A DNA stretch of 64,000 nucleotides from Acanthaster planci (GCF_001949145.1 NW_019091380.1:2734254-2798253); one strand, 5' to 3'; positions 24,162 to 38,600 are shown, counted from the stretch's first letter. Program-made: numbers and translations. Notes: generated by a model from the letters alone, not told the origin.

Positions 24162-25565
24162 GTGAGCATGTCAGCTCAGTAAGCTATCAGTACATGCATG
24201 TGTTTCATAATTCATGTTAAGGAACCACCATTAAATGCAAAGCATTACAGTCCCTGATGCATCCAAGTTTTACACATGAAAGTCAGTGATCTTGTCAGTG
24301 CTTGTCTATAGATACAAGTATTCAGTCCACAGCCTTCACGGTCTTTACATGTTTAACAAGTAGATACCAGCAAATGTGGCAGTGTCAGCTAGGGACAAGG
24401 TTAAGAAACAGTGCCAGTCAATAGTTCATATAGACAAACTTGACAGTACAGTAGTTATCAATGCGTCCAGTGTGTCTGCCAGGAGCCTTGTTCTGTCTCA
24501 CAGTTTCTCCCAGCCTCTTTGCACTTGCTAAAGGCTCTGAAGCTTTCAACAGTAGCCAAGTTTACATGTACATGTACATTACGAAGTAGAGCTGAGCCCA
24601 AGCCTCTTGAAGGGGAAATACAGGTAGCCCCCCTTTTTTGAGGGTATAGTTTTGTGGAAAACTCAGTGGAGGGTGCTTGGATGTCGCACATTACATTGAG
24701 TGCCACTCAGTAGCAATTGGAAGCCGAGGTTGGGGGAGGGGCGGACAGGATCCAGGGTGGTAGAAAAGAACCTATTGGTACCAACTGATCGTCGAGGGTA
24801 GTTTGGGTTCAGTTGACATGTAGGATGTAATGTCACCTTTTCACAACTTGAATAGAGTCTGGATTCTATAAAGAGTTCTCTAGATTTCAAGTGGTTATAC
24901 CTAAAGGTGCTATGTTTCTCTTTAGTATACACCTTGTTTGGATAAAATCTGAAGCTTAACTCAACAGTCCCAAATCCTTGAATTTCAACGTGATTTTAAG
25001 TACACACGAGGGGTGAGGGTTAAATCCCATTTCAAGGAATTGTTCAGTAATTCTGTGTTCTACTTGAAACAGAAAAAATTGGCTCTCACATTGTATGTGG
25101 ATCGTGGTGTACAGCTGAATGTTGGTCACTTTTCCTTACAATGGGCAGGTGATCTTTGCATCGAAGAACAAGTCAGTGTTTCACATTCTGATCCCAGTCA
25201 AGCAAACATGTATTTACCAATGGAAGTGAGCTTAAAAGGCACTCCTACTCCAGTGGGCTGAGTTCATGGACCACAAGAACCCTCTTTTTACCATGAGGAA
25301 ATAAGTTTATTTGATTTGATATTTATAGTGCTGATATTGTAATGCTGAGAACATGGTTGAACTTAAAATGAACGGCTGTACCTTGAAATTAAAGTGAGAC
25401 TTAACCACTATCTCCTCAGCACTTGAACCAAACTTGTCCCCCAAAACTCCAGTGATTTTTACCTCAAAATTTTACGACAGCTTATGTCTGTGTACACTGC
25501 AGTGCATGCACATCGCCGGGACTTATATTTTAATTTGGCAACCTGTTCTTGGGTGTTTTGTGCAG

Positions 25566-25675
25566 GGGCGCATCATCAGCTTACTGCAGGACAATAGTTT
25601 GCACCTGTGGGAGGTCAACATCAAGGATGGTAACTCGGTCCTTGAAGAGGTCAAATCCTTCTCCCTGGAAGGAAG
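25566..25675 (+). CDS. LLGL1: Lgl exon b: DNSLHLWEV, propeller 1
   Basis: This 110-nt exon encodes GRIISLLQDNSLHLWEVN and a following acidic stretch ending SFSLEG. It matches the GRLLSLLDDSSLHLWE region of human LLGL1, the first clear WD-type blade. The acceptor is TGCAG|GGG, the donor is AG|gtcagt, and the exit phase is 2. Confidence 0.95.
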
Positions 25676-26390
25676 GTCAGTCGGCCCTCAGGTGCTCTCT
25701 TACACACCCTTGAGAGGGCACTTTAATTAATCTTTTTTTAAACTCTGTATTAAAAAATAAGCAGATTTGTGAAATTTCTGTAGGGAAATTGGAGGTTCCA
25801 TGTAAATGCTGCTAGATTTTTAATTTTTATGGGGTTTTAACCTACAAATCATCATGACACTCTCCTGGGAGGGATAGCGTACAAACCTCAATCAGTAACA
25901 CCATCAGTTTGACAAAGACATAGCGTTGAAAGCTTACATACTTCGTGTTACCTTGTTTTTAACCGAGAGAATTGGTTTAATTCTCATTCCGACGAATTTG
26001 TTGGTAACATCTGTGTAATTCAAATTGCTTGCTTCTTGTACACCGTGCCATTGCAATTTGGAAAGTAACCTGAAATACATGTATACTGCTTTAAAGTTTA
26101 TACACATATGGATGATGATATTATGTTCTTGATACTCCTTAATCAGTGCACTAAAAAAGTGATTACGGCTCCATACATATTCCAAAGCTACTGAATTTAA
26201 CAATTTTGCATCGCAATTTTCATATTTTGCTTGAGAAACACGCAAGATCCTGTTCAGTATTCCAGTAAAACAAGGAAAACATTTTTCTTTCCTGTGGTTT
26301 ATTTTTTAGTCACTTTTTTTTTAAAATTCCACTTCCGCCGTCTGCTTTCCTACCATTTTCCCACCCTCCTTTCCTCTTTAACATCTACAG
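25676..26390 (+). other. Lgl intron
   Basis: A 0.7-kb AT-rich intron with a strong pyrimidine tract before CTACAG at 26390. I see nothing else in it. Confidence 0.9.
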
Positions 26391-26534
26391 ACTCAAGAAG
26401 ATCTCAGTCTGCTGCCTGTCCGCCGACTGCAAGACCCTGTACATGGGCACGGAGGGAGGTAACATCTATCTGCTGAATGTGGCCACGTTTGACATGGATG
26501 AGCTCATCATCTACCAGGATGTTGTCATGCAGAA
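26391..26534 (+). CDS. LLGL1: Lgl exon c: LYMGTEGGNIYLLNV, propeller 1
   Basis: This 144-nt exon completes an Arg codon (AG|A) and encodes LKKISVCCLSADCKTLYMG, then TEGGNIYLLNVATF and DELIIYQDVVMQ. The GTEGGNIYLLNV strand matches the GTEGSSVFFLDV of LLGL1. The donor is AA|gtaagt (phase 2); the next exon supplies C, giving Asn. Confidence 0.95.
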
Positions 26535-29500
26535 GTAAGTCTTTCCAGGTTTGCTCCTTTGCACTGTCGTCCAGCCGACAGTTTGACGTTGAAAAGGGGA
26601 AACCATCTTGAAGGCCCATCAGCAGAGCTTTTCCAAAGTCGCAGTGAACTCATTTGTTACAGAGGACATGTTCAGCTGATCAGAATCTTACAAATTGTTC
26701 CTGGGGACTTGGAAAATGTGATTTCATTTCTTTGTGTTGGTCCGACAAAATCTCTGATCAAAATCTCTTAAACGCTGCCTGCACTTTGTCACAATTCAAA
26801 AACCACAGTGCACCGACCTCCACACATAAACAGCACATGAGCACTTTTTCGTTTGGTTAAATCACCTCATTCCAAACCTTTTTAGTTCAACATCTGGGAG
26901 ATATCCCAGGCGGTGCCCACACACCTTCAGGTCTCAAACCCGTGATATCGTTGGCTGTCTAGAAAGTGTGTGACGCACGGGAGGCCACATGTTTGGAATG
27001 GAAAGGAAGGGTTAGAAGGGAGAGGTTTCTACACAGACTTTTTCTTTCTGGAGATTCTAGATGTTTACATACTGCCTGGTCTTAGACTAAGATTAAAGCA
27101 ATTCATGTACTGCTGGCTTGGCTAAACAGCTCCTCCTCGAATCCTTGTCTTGAAGGAGACATCCAAATCATCCAAACCATGAAATCGTAGAGCTAGCACT
27201 ATATCTGTCCTGCTGCCGCCATAGCATTGAAGCCGACAACATGTCCACCTCATCCAGTTACAACTGCCACAAAACTTAAGACTTATTTAAACTGAAGCTG
27301 CAGCTTACTGCAAACTGACAGCTTCACTGTATGGTGGAAGGCGACGTTAATCCTTTATAACAATCAATATCTTCAGAACATCAGCCATACAGTGGACTGA
27401 GCTTTCTGATTTCTAAACTTTCCGACTTTAGTTGCTAACTACGTGGAGCTGTTTTTTCCGTAACAACTTTCTTCGCTTCTCTTTTTTTTCCGACATACCC
27501 CGTGGTCCCAGCGCCAACATTTGTAATGCCCATATGCGAAGAATCTGTTGTGTAAACTCCAGCTACTGTTAAAAGGCTTGAATTTTGTTAGCCAGTTGTA
27601 CATCCTGGTTTGCTTCTTGCATACAGTTTAAAATCAAACCCTGATGTGTTCATGCATTTCAAGATTGCTCTACCAACTTGACTGTTTAAAGAAACCTAAT
27701 ACACAGAATGGTTCGCTTTTCTCTGATCTTCCACGAAGCCATTTTTGAAAGGTGGTACGCATGACGCAAACAGAGGGTTTTCCTTTTTACCCCAGACCAC
27801 CTTCAGAAAAAAAAAAAAAAAAAACCAGCCTGGCACTGCTACCCTGAGAGAACCAAGTGTGGGTGTTGAAAGCGAAAGCTCTGCCCCGGTCGGTCCGTTT
27901 CAGCGGGAGGTTATTTACGGAGCTCTTTGGAGGCTTGTAATTCACACACACACAATGGAAACCCCCCTCCAGCATTCCATTGTCACACCCAATGCCATGG
28001 CTGGTGGTTGTGACATTATCCCTTTCCCCTCCCCCCCATGAGGGGCAATGCTAAAGTGCTAAGGTGTAAAATGGGAGCCAAACAGGCCAACTGTGCCTCG
28101 TTGGCCTTGGGTACCACTCTCTTTTCATGTCAAGGCTAATATGATGGAGAACAGTCGGTTTAAAATTTGACAATTTATGTTCCAACCACCTGTGTACATG
28201 TCTGACTGCGTAGAAATTCTTCCCAAATGTCACTCCTTTTTTTTCCAATCATGTGCAGAGCAGAAAACAGGGACAACAGGAAAACTATTCTGAGATGCCT
28301 TTCATGAAAGCAAAGTTGCCTAAAAATATTTTTGAAACACAAAGAGACTTCCCTGAGCAAAAAAAATGGGGGGAAAAGAGCGTCTGTGTAGGCACATTGC
28401 ACTCGTGTGGGCTAGTTGCAATTCAGCCTACTCAGTGTGAGAAATATTATTGTTTGCAAAGTCTGTGGAGGCTAGTAACGGTGAAAACCTTCAAAGAAAG
28501 ACATGTATCAGTATCTATTGTACATGTATCGACCTTGCTGTTAATGTACCAAAGGACTTGATCACCGTTGCCATTTTGTAGCACAAACGATGATGTACAC
28601 CAAACACTTACCAAGGGATATTATGATGGTCTAGTACCCAGACTCTCGAAATTAAAAAACCCATATGTAGCATGGTTCCTATGGGCAGTCGTTTGCATTT
28701 TAAGCTCGCTAAGCCCTCCGTTAAGGGAAGTGTTATTATTTGCGGAGGCATTTTAAAACTTCCCCAGCGTGACCCCCTAAAGCCAACACTGCGTCCCTGG
28801 GTTTGACGTCAGCAGCTATTATTTTATTCCCCAACTATCAGCCCAAACATCACTCCCCAGCGACATTTAGGCCTGATTGGGCTAATGGCGTTAGGAAGGG
28901 TAAGCGGGCACCCTGCAATCCGTCAGCGCTAAGCTCGTTGTCAGGCCTAACACGTTCAAATTTGAATATTTCTTCCTCAGTCTGTGTACAACTAAGGGGG
29001 GTTAAGGTTTTGCTGCGTATGCCTGATTAGCTGGCATTTGAAAGCCTTTGAGTGCAGAACACTAATGGGGCTTGGGCATATTGGTCAAACTCAGAAGTAG
29101 CAGTTACTTCAACGACAGTTCTTGTAGACTGTGACAGCAAACCAGAATTTAAAGAAAAAAAAAATTCAACATCCCTGAAAAACACCAGAAGTTGAGACAT
29201 CCCAAACGGAAGTTTTCCTAATCATGTTATATGTATTAGAATCTGGTACATGTACCAGGTTTTTGGCATTTGTGCTCTTGGAATTAATTTAGGATCAACA
29301 TTTTGAATACTTCAAATATTCAAATAGTGGTATCAAGTAGTTATCATTTTTATTTGATAAAATTCTACTATGATACCAGTATTTCTGTGAAGGCCTCAAC
29401 TCGTAAAATGGAAGGGGGGGGGGCCTTTGAATGGCGGGACCACCAGTGACTGCAGAAACTTAAAATCTAATGCACATGTAAATCTCTGAAAGCATTAAAA

Positions 29501-29928
29501 ATTTATGGGGCTCGGCACATTTTGGTATCCATAGAAAGTATTATTGGTTCAAGTCAGAACATCGTAAATGTTGACCTGGTAAAGAGGACACTTTAATTTT
29601 TGCTGGGTGATACTTGTGCATGTAGATGATCTATTGGATTGTATCAACTACATGTTGCTTATGATGTTGTGTAGCGTCAACTGCGTGCTGCTTGTAGATG
29701 CAGTGTTGCTAAGGAAGATTGGTGTGGAGGAAATTTCAGCATGGTTTTATACAATGTTAAATGCACTATCCGGCACATCAGTTTAGTGTGATCTGTGATA
29801 GGCAGAGCAGTAGTTGGGTGCCGCGATATCATACATGTAACCTGCAACCTATGCATTGTACGTTACATGTGCATGTACCGGTACATGTCGTGCTGATGTA
29901 TTGGAATGATCGAGGGATGGCAGCATTT

Positions 29929-30060
29929 CAAGGTTCCCACAGCTGTGAAAAATCCTGGAAAAAGTTGTCCTTGAAAGTCAAGGAAGAGTCATGCAAAATT
30001 GGGAAAAAACAGGGTGTCCTGGAGTCCATTTGTTTCGGAAAATAGTCATGTAAATGTCAA
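29929..30060. repeat. dispersed repeat starting CAAGGTTCCCA, copy 1
   Basis: It starts CAAGGTTCCCA and continues with CCTGGAAAAA and AAAGTCAAGGAA strings. A second copy with the same start lies at about 54119. The 3' boundary is a guess. Confidence 0.4.
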
Positions 30061-32744
30061 GGAAATCAAGATGGTATAAGGTTTAGTTTTGATCGGCTAC
30101 TTTTGATGTGATAACGGAATAATGATTAATTTACAAGCTATCCTTGTCAGTCTGTAGGAGTGGCTATGGCAGTCTTCCTGTTGATAATACCAAACAACTT
30201 GCCACTCAAAATCTCACTCAAAATGTCCTATTATTAATTTTGGAAAGGACTGGAAAAGGCATTGAATTTGCTTTTCTTATTTCAGAATACGTTATTATTG
30301 ATGTCTTTCCTTTGCAAGTACTAATTGTGGGTATGGCCATGCCTGAAGTGAGGGGATGATGTAGTGTATCCTCTGAAATGTCTTAATTCATAAAGTCATC
30401 CTAACTTCATGAGGAAGACGTGCAAGGCTACCGTGCATACGTGCAGTGATTCTTTAACGTTTTCGTGCATTGGTTCAATCAGTGCCCCATATCAGGTTGC
30501 CAGGTCTCAAGGCTCTCTCATCATACACCATAGCAACTGCATCATCCCGATGATAAGTGTGATTGGGAAGATGGGTGTGCGGGTACAGGGACAACGTGTT
30601 TGTGTGTGGGGGGAGGGAGACTGGGAAATGTGGCGCCGTTTATTGACTCCTAATGTGATTGCTCCTCAATGGCCGTAATGTGATTGCTCCAGAGTGGCCG
30701 ACCGGTGACCAATAAGGGCCGGGACTGAATTGCTGAGGACTAGTTTGTGAACTAGATATTCATCATCTGAGGATGCTCTTTGCTTTTGATAACAAGATCT
30801 TGAAGCAAGGAGCTAGAGTTGTGTCACTGGTGGCCAAGGGTTTCTCCAGCCGTAAATTGAGAAAATTATTTAGTAGGTGGCCAGTGAAGATCTTTGAGAT
30901 GACTACATGTACATGGTGTAATCACATCCTGACTCCATTGTGTGGAGCCTCAAATCATTTAAATGTTAGAGTAACAGAACCACCAGAATTATAGACCCAT
31001 GAACTTTGGAACTCCTTAACTGCTTTGAAGTCATTGAAATCATTGGTATCAATGCCAGAATTTAAAATCATAAAATTCTTTATCATTTTTGTCAGTCATC
31101 AGTTTTTTTCCTTTTTGAAATATAACGTTCTGAAACTATATTGCTTAAAATTATGACTGGATTTGAAAGGGTAGGGTACGGTAACTCTAACTTTGAGACA
31201 GTATTGGCATAAAATGTGTATCGAACTGTTAGAGCATATAAAATGTTCCATGGTGAAAGAGACCTTTGGCCTTTCTCAATCCTTCTGTTTCAACCGACAC
31301 TACAGGCTTATACTAGTAATATTGAACATGATGCTGTGAAAAAAACCTAACGTAGCTTCACTGGACCTTCCACAATTGTTATAATTACACGACACGTGCA
31401 CCTCGCACCGCTAGCAGCAGATGATAATAGCTCTATTCTCTCGTCACCTTACTGGTTTCTGGTTTAATCATTGGTCTTTTGCAAGCTGTTGAACTGTGAG
31501 GAATGAATGAGACACGCCTAGTCTGGCCTGGCAGGTTTCCCTTCCCCAAACCTGATTCGTTGCTTTTTATGCCCCCCCCCCGTCCATGGATTTGCTGGGT
31601 GGAAATCAAATGTGTGAAATTTCCTGTAGTAGACCAAGGTTGGTTTTACTATTCCACAAAGGTGTCATAGGCTGGGATTTGGCAGCAGTGCTGTGAATGG
31701 AATGTACCATGTGGCTGATCAGGGGAAAAAAATTATTGATTATATTCTGCTGGTGTTAGTTGAGTAGGTGAAGTGATGGCACGGGTCAAAGCAGAGGTGC
31801 CAGTCCTGTCCTTGAAATTAGAATCCTATGTAACAGATTTATTGTAACTGACTCGCTCATATAATAGTTAATATGAATAACCTTGAGTTCAACATCCTTC
31901 TCAACAAGGATTCCTCTGTTACTAGATTCTACCAAGCTTTTATATGATCACAATTACCCTTTTAAACGTGGAAACCTAATGCGTCTGATCTGCACTGAAA
32001 ATCGCTGGCATAAAGTACATGATTAATTTTTTCTTGACCGTACCAGGAGTCCAAGAGCCAGGAAAGCAATATGATATGAGCAGGAAAACCACTCCAAGAA
32101 ATATTTTAACCTGGGGCAGTGGGAGATAGCATACAATAATTTGTCATAATTGTAAGCTCATGCCAAAGTCCCCTTTACACATCAGCAGGGCTCCACAGGC
32201 GGCATACGCTTGTTAAAATTCAACCTGTAAGTACCCAGTATGTCCAGAGCTTCAGTGAACATTTATGCAGTACATGTACTATATATATCTATGATTGTTT
32301 GTGGTTTCTTTTATGCGTCATGTGAACGAGGCAGGGGATAAAAATGGTTGAGTGCAAAATTTAAAAATGTCTGTTTCGGGGAAAAGCCTTTTAGGCTTTA
32401 TCACTCAAAATGTTGGACAAATGCTTGATCTCAGCAAGATATCTTCTCGTGCCTTAGTTACAGGCTTTGGACTATGACCTGACTGGCCTCCATGAACCGT
32501 TTTACTGTGATTTATCATAGCCACAGTGGACAGTTAACTGTGGCAAGTATTTTTATCAATTTTATTTCCAGAGAATGTGACTTTCTTTGAGAAAAATTGA
32601 CTACAGTTCAATGTAGTTTTTATACCTTGTTACAAGGTTAAGATTTTTATGGAGTGTGGCCTCTAACTCATTATGACACATGGATGGGTTTTCCTATATT
32701 AAGGCCCCTGGCCTGGATAGTTTACATAGAAGGTGGTGGGAGAG

Positions 32745-32805
32745 ACTTTGCAGCACTCAGTGGAGCACTGGAACTGCAATTCAGAGGTCTGGGGTTCATG
32801 TCCTT
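32745..32805 (+). repeat. degenerate tRNA-like (SINE?) fragment
   Basis: Elements in tRNA order are visible: an A-box-like CACTCAGTGGAGCA, an anticodon-arm-like GAACTGCAATTC followed by AGAGGTC, and a B-box-like GGGTTCATGTCC. The putative loop has GCA in the anticodon place. It is too degenerate for a functional tRNA gene. Confidence 0.35.
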
Positions 32806-34034
32806 GTTCAAGTCTCTATTTTCATATGGGAACAGCGTATATATACTAGTGAACTGCAATCAAGATACAAGTATCACAAGGTACATGTAACAGTCCGGGT
32901 ACATATTACATGTAGCTAGTGGAAATATTCAACTTGCAAGTTAACAAACATGTTGACATTTATTATACTGGGCAGAACCCTCAACTGTCCTGGATATGTT
33001 TTCCTTAGGGCTCCCTTTCTGGGGATAGTAGTGTTTGCAGTTCTGCAGGGGCTTCCTGTTTTTCTAAACGGTTTATGACCGATGAATGTGTGGAGATGTT
33101 TACCAGAGGGACTTTGATCAGCCTTGCACTCGTCCAGTCTCGTCAGTTCTGTTTTCAGGCCTTTGGAGTTTCTGGGTCGTTAGTAATTTTTTTTAACACT
33201 GAAAGTGAAACCCCTTCAATTTGATTTATTTTACCTGAAATAGAAAGTGGATTCGTGGAATGTAATTTTGTAAAAATACCCGTTGCCAAATTCATATGTA
33301 AAGGGATAAAATCTAACTTCAAAACTTTTTTTGTAAGTTCAGCAAACATGTCTTTATTGTGAAACAGACACACTGGTTATGGTTTGTTAAACCTAGTTAC
33401 CCCTTTGCAGTAAATTTCTACCAAATTCACATGAGATTCCAGATGATATCTAAAAGAATTCTGTAAGAAAAATTGACACCATGAAACTGTTCCATGTTGT
33501 GATGCTGTTTACCGGTCTCTCCATCGAGCAGCCTGTGCCATTACTGCATGATATATGTACGACTCTAGCAAACACTGCCATATGGTCAAAATTGCCCACA
33601 CTTGATGCCATACAGCCCCCTGAGCTCACAGGACTGGCAAAGTGCTTGGTGCCGGCTGGAGATTTTACTCTCTTTCACGACATCTCTCATTCATATTGCA
33701 AATTGTAGGCAGAGAGGCTTGTACATGTATTGTGTGTGCTCGTCAAACTTTCATTATCAGCAGATTAGTCTCCATATCTAGTATTGTGTCTAAATATATT
33801 CATTTTGCATATTTATAATTCGTTGTCATGCAATCTGAAATTAAACTCAGTGAGGTTTTATTAGTTAAGTGCATTGCAGTCTATCCAGTCTCAAAACAGA
33901 TGAGGTTTAGCAGATGGTTAAATAAGAGAGCAGTTATTTTTCACACAAGAATCTGACCTTTTTGGGAGGGGGTGGATCTGGAGTTGTCACATTTGCATCA
34001 ACTTGTAAAACAGACTCACCATCATCTGTTTTTC

Positions 34035-34047
34035 TTGTTTTGTTTTG

Positions 34048-34078
<31 letters not shown>

Positions 34079-34160
34079 TGTTTTTGTTTTTGTTTTTGTT
34101 TTTGTTTTTGTTTTTGTTTTTGTTTTTGTTTTTGTTTTTGTTTTTGTTTTTGTTTTGTTT
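34035..34160. repeat. TTTTG/TTTTTG microsatellite
   Basis: A few TTTTG units are followed by many TTTTTG units, about 125 bases in all, running into the N gap. After the gap the sequence resumes with TTGTTTTG, so the array may span or border it. Confidence 0.97.
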
Positions 34161-34892
34161 NNNNNNNNNNNNNNNNNNNNNNNNNNNNNNNNNNNNNNNN
34201 NNNNNNNNNNNNNNNNNNNNNNNNNNNNNNNNNNNNNNNNNNNNNNNNNNNNNNNNNNNNNNNNNNNNNNNNNNNNNNNNNNNNNNNNNNNNNNNNNNNN
34301 NNNNNNNNNNNNNNNNNNNNNNNNNNNNNNNNNNNNNNNNNNNNNNNNNNNNNNNNNNNNNNNNNNNNNNNNNNNNNNNNNNNNNNNNNNNNNNNNNNNN
34401 NNNNNNNNNNNNNNNNNNNNNNNNNNNNNNNNNNNNNNNNNNNNNNNNNNNNNNNNNNNNNNNNNNNNNNNNNNNNNNNNNNNNNNNNNNNNNNNNNNNN
34501 NNNNNNNNNNNNNNNNNNNNNNNNNNNNNNNNNNNNNNNNNNNNNNNNNNNNNNNNNNNNNNNNNNNNNNNNNNNNNNNNNNNNNNNNNNNNNNNNNNNN
34601 NNNNNNNNNNNNNNNNNNNNNNNNNNNNNNNNNNNNNNNNNNNNNNNNNNNNNNNNNNNNNNNNNNNNNNNNNNNNNNNNNNNNNNNNNNNNNNNNNNNN
34701 NNNNNNNNNNNNNNNNNNNNNNNNNNNNNNNNNNNNNNNNNNNNNNNNNNNNNNNNNNNNNNNNNNNNNNNNNNNNNNNNNNNNNNNNNNNNNNNNNNNN
34801 NNNNNNNNNNNNNNNNNNNNNNNNNNNNNNNNNNNNNNNNNNNNNNNNNNNNNNNNNNNNNNNNNNNNNNNNNNNNNNNNNNNNNNNNNNNN
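34161..34892. other. assembly gap (N)
   Basis: This is a 732-base run of N inside the large intron, bordered by the TTTTG-type microsatellite. Confidence 1.
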
Positions 34893-35594
34893 TTGTTTTG
34901 ATGAAGTTAATAGAAGAAACTAATTGCATAGAAAAATAAAGAAAAAGTGTTCCTGGGACTCTTAAATTTGCTTAATTTTACAAAATGAAGGCTGGATACA
35001 CAGCATCTCAAGTTTTAGACAAACAGGACAAGTTCTGTTCCTTGAGTGATATCCAAGATTGAGTTTCTGTCTCAGCGGGCTAGATAGGCCGTGTCTTTGT
35101 TGGCATGACAAACAGGTGAAATCAACGCCACTGGCAAATACTTGTAGCATCGATTCCCTGTTTGTCTTGTTTCTTCCTCAGCGTTCTGGCCTCGCGCCAG
35201 GTAAAAATAAAGGCTCTGCAGGCTCTGGGCCATGTTTGTCTGCAACTGCGTTCATTAATATTTGAGGCGGGACAGCCCGAAATGGTTCTTGTTGGGGCCT
35301 TTTAATGGGTGTCCATTGCGCCGTCTCAGACGAGTCTGTGTGTCTGAAGCGTGCCGTGTATCTCTCATGCATTTCCACTTGTTTTGGACCTGATGAGCTA
35401 TCCCATGATGGTCATCAGCTTCGTTGTCGTGTCTCGTAGCTGTTGCTCTCCAGACTTTCTTATGTTTATTGCATTTCAGGTGGAGAGAAGGCAGCTAAAA
35501 GCTTTGGAGGGTAGTGGTTTGGCTTGATCTGTAATGTTCTCATTCATCCTATGTGGAGCTCTTTCCAATGGGAAAAAAATAGTCTGTTTGGGGA

Positions 35595-35655
35595 GTTGCA
35601 ACATTGGGTAATGGTCCTCACACTGTTGCAACATTGGGTAATGGTCCTTACTCTG
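35595..35655. repeat. 30-bp tandem duplication, two copies
   Basis: GTTGCAACATTGGGTAATGG followed by TCCT occurs twice in direct succession. Confidence 0.85.
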
Positions 35656-38600
35656 AACTGAACTGAAATGATGATGTATGTTCAGCTGAGGGCTGATGGC
35701 TCTTTTCCCTGAAACAGAATCGTGGGCAATCATTCACATTGTCTGATGGATGGACTTGAGACTGTTATACTCTCTCTGCTGATAGGTTTCATGTAGATAT
35801 ACATGTACATGTATCTTCATTACTCATTAATAGATGAACCTTAGGACTTTCAGTGTCTGCCTTGATGTAAAAGGCTTTTGATAAGATAGCTCTGTGGTGT
35901 AAGCAGATATGCCAATTCAGAGGAAAGTCTCCATATTGCTTGTTCCCCTTGGTTTTTTTGCACTCATAAATTTGGGGGGGTTTCATGATACGGTAGCTGA
36001 TTTAGTTTTTCTGAAAGACATGTATGTTAATTTGGATAAACCTTACATTCCATTTAACAAAATGTCCCCATAGCAACAAAAACAAATATAGTATGTCCCG
36101 TAGAGGACCACCTGCCATGGTTGTCATGGCGATGAGCAGTGTCTCAATTCCCTCGACTGAAGTGTGAGGGTGTTGCCAACCGACCGTCGTCACATTCACA
36201 AACAGGCTTTGAGTCATTGTACGTGTAATAGGCATTTAAAGTACTGGTGGTGTCATTCCGCTCGGCCTAAAGTCCCCAGTGCAGTGCTCGGTTCCCTGCA
36301 GCAGTTACCTGAGAGTCGGTACATGAGCAAGGGGGTACTTTACGCATGAGATGTAACGGAGCAGTCTTTGAGTCACGCCCCAGACAGGGCCATCAGTAAT
36401 GTGCAGGCATGTGTGAGCATGTGCTGTGAATTTCACGTGCATTTGCACATTGCAATCCATCATGGTAAATCACCTCCCTGTTGATTCAGTGAAGCGTCTC
36501 TCTTTTCAAGCATTATTTACAACACAATTTCAACCAATACATATAACCATTCAGTTCAAGACGCATGTCAGATACCCTCCTCTTAAATGTTCATTTTTCA
36601 CTCTTTTCAACTTGTATAGCCACAGGTGTGATTTTCTTTCATGCTGGAGAAATTATAAAGTAGACTGAAACATGCTGGGAAAAATGTCTTGTCTTTTTAA
36701 TCGAATTTTAATTTTAGACTCGGCCAAAGTCCACAGCAGTTACAATTGAATTCCTCTCCTCCATTCCTTGAAATTTATTCCTTCTTTTGTCAACCATGCA
36801 TGGTCATAATCATCATAAGCAAATCAAATGCATGCCATGTAAACCTCAATATGCCTAATATGTCATTAGTTAAATTTACAGCGCTCAGAACACCAACTGA
36901 AGCAATGGTAGCTTGTTGACAGGTCTTGAACTTTAAGCCCATCTGCATGACAGTACCATTCACGGTGCTGGTAATGGAGCACTTGCCAAAAACCCACTCC
37001 TGACCACTTGCCATAATGCAGGGACACTTGATATGATAAAAGAGCAGCTTGGCACCTGTGAGCCCTGTTTGCTTATCAAAGAGCATCTTTTCACTCAAAA
37101 AGAAAATCTATGATGAACTGCATTACATGTATATTGACAAGTTTATCAGCAACAGTTTTTGGAAGTAAACCCACTTCATGGCCCTGCAGGACAGTGCATG
37201 GGCAGAGCGTTCCTGTTGTAAGTCCACAGAACAATTCAGTCAAATAATGAAATTAAGCCCTTCCCAACTATTGCCCTTGGTGAGCGAAGGGTTGCTCCAG
37301 AAAACAGCACTGCCTCATTAATTGATGTGATATTTTGTCGGCATACTACGTGTAGAAAGCAAGATGCTTTGAATCTACATTTACGTGTACATACATGCAC
37401 ATTATAGCTGAAATTGGAACTACACCTGGTGTTTCTGAATTACTAACTCAGCAGGTGTCTGAACTTAAAATTTTTGGCTTCTGCAATTTGCAAACAACAT
37501 AGCATACCCCTTGCAATTGAAATCCCTCATTCCTAATGCAGCATACTCATCAGGGGAGTATCACAAAATGTGATGAGTATTGCCGGGTTACCAAGGCAAC
37601 TGCACCGAATTCGTAGTAGATGCACTGAAAATCCTCTGGGGGTTAGGTGTTGAGGCTGAACCCTCTAATTCAGAACCCCAACATGAAATTTTTATGATTA
37701 ACAATAGGGGGGGTGGCAGGAACATTGACATTTTCCACTCTTGGTTCATCCAAAGGGTAAACCATTTCTCTGCTGTTGCTATAGAGGAGTGAAGGACTTG
37801 ACACCCAATGGCATGGGGTCTTTACATCGTAAAAACATTGGCCATCAAGTCTCTTGAGCAGGCACATGAGTCATGCGCCTTGGGGAGTCATGCACGTGTT
37901 GAGTACACAATGATGCTGGTATGGGCAAACTTCTACTGAGGCGGTTGAGCCCTTTGTCTGGTCCCCTGTGTTACAACTTCAAGACCAGCTGCTTTGTGTA
38001 TGATCAGGCTGTGACCAGCAATATTATGTGTGCCTTAAGCCACTAGCCAACGGATGCTGCCATTTCCCATAGGTAGATAGGTGCTACTATTAGCAATAGC
38101 CAGTTGATTTTGAAATAGCCTGTTAGGCTGATAGAGGCAGGAGTGACTGAAAGTAAAACGCTGTTGTTATAGTTAACTATAGTCAAGATATAGTTAACAC
38201 TAAACCTGCAACTAAGATGCCGAGGCTTCTGTGAACGGTTGCACTCATCAACAAGAAAGAAAGTGGCCGGGCCAATACTCCAATGCAAAGAGGCTGTGTG
38301 GGTTTTGTGCACATTCAAATGAAATTGGCTCTTTTGTATTTGGCACAATGTGTACATGCAAACCAGTGCATGCGTGCATTGAGGCATCTTTCCATGCGAT
38401 ATACTCGAGTAACAAAAGCACTCCCTAACATTCCTATGCTTAGTCCCATACATACACGTACACTGTTCTTATTGAGCAATTGGTATACATGTAAGTGACG
38501 GTATTTGGTTTCGAAACCCTAGAACCTACATTTCAAATAAAAGATAACATACTTCCCCTAAAAATGCATTCCAATAACTACATTCTACAGAGCAAGGCTA

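Larger units (their letters stand above)
21476..25565 (+). other. Lgl intron with MITE copies
   Basis: A 4.1-kb intron. It holds copies of the GGCCGYGTCC-ended repeat near 22130-22470, a TTTA run near 22726-22745, and AT-rich fragments with hAT-like right ends near 23937 and 24161. No exon was recognised. Confidence 0.75.

Noticed and set aside
33934-34939. Long frames of about 300 residues on both strands
   Set aside because: They consist of N bases and translated TTTTG microsatellite.
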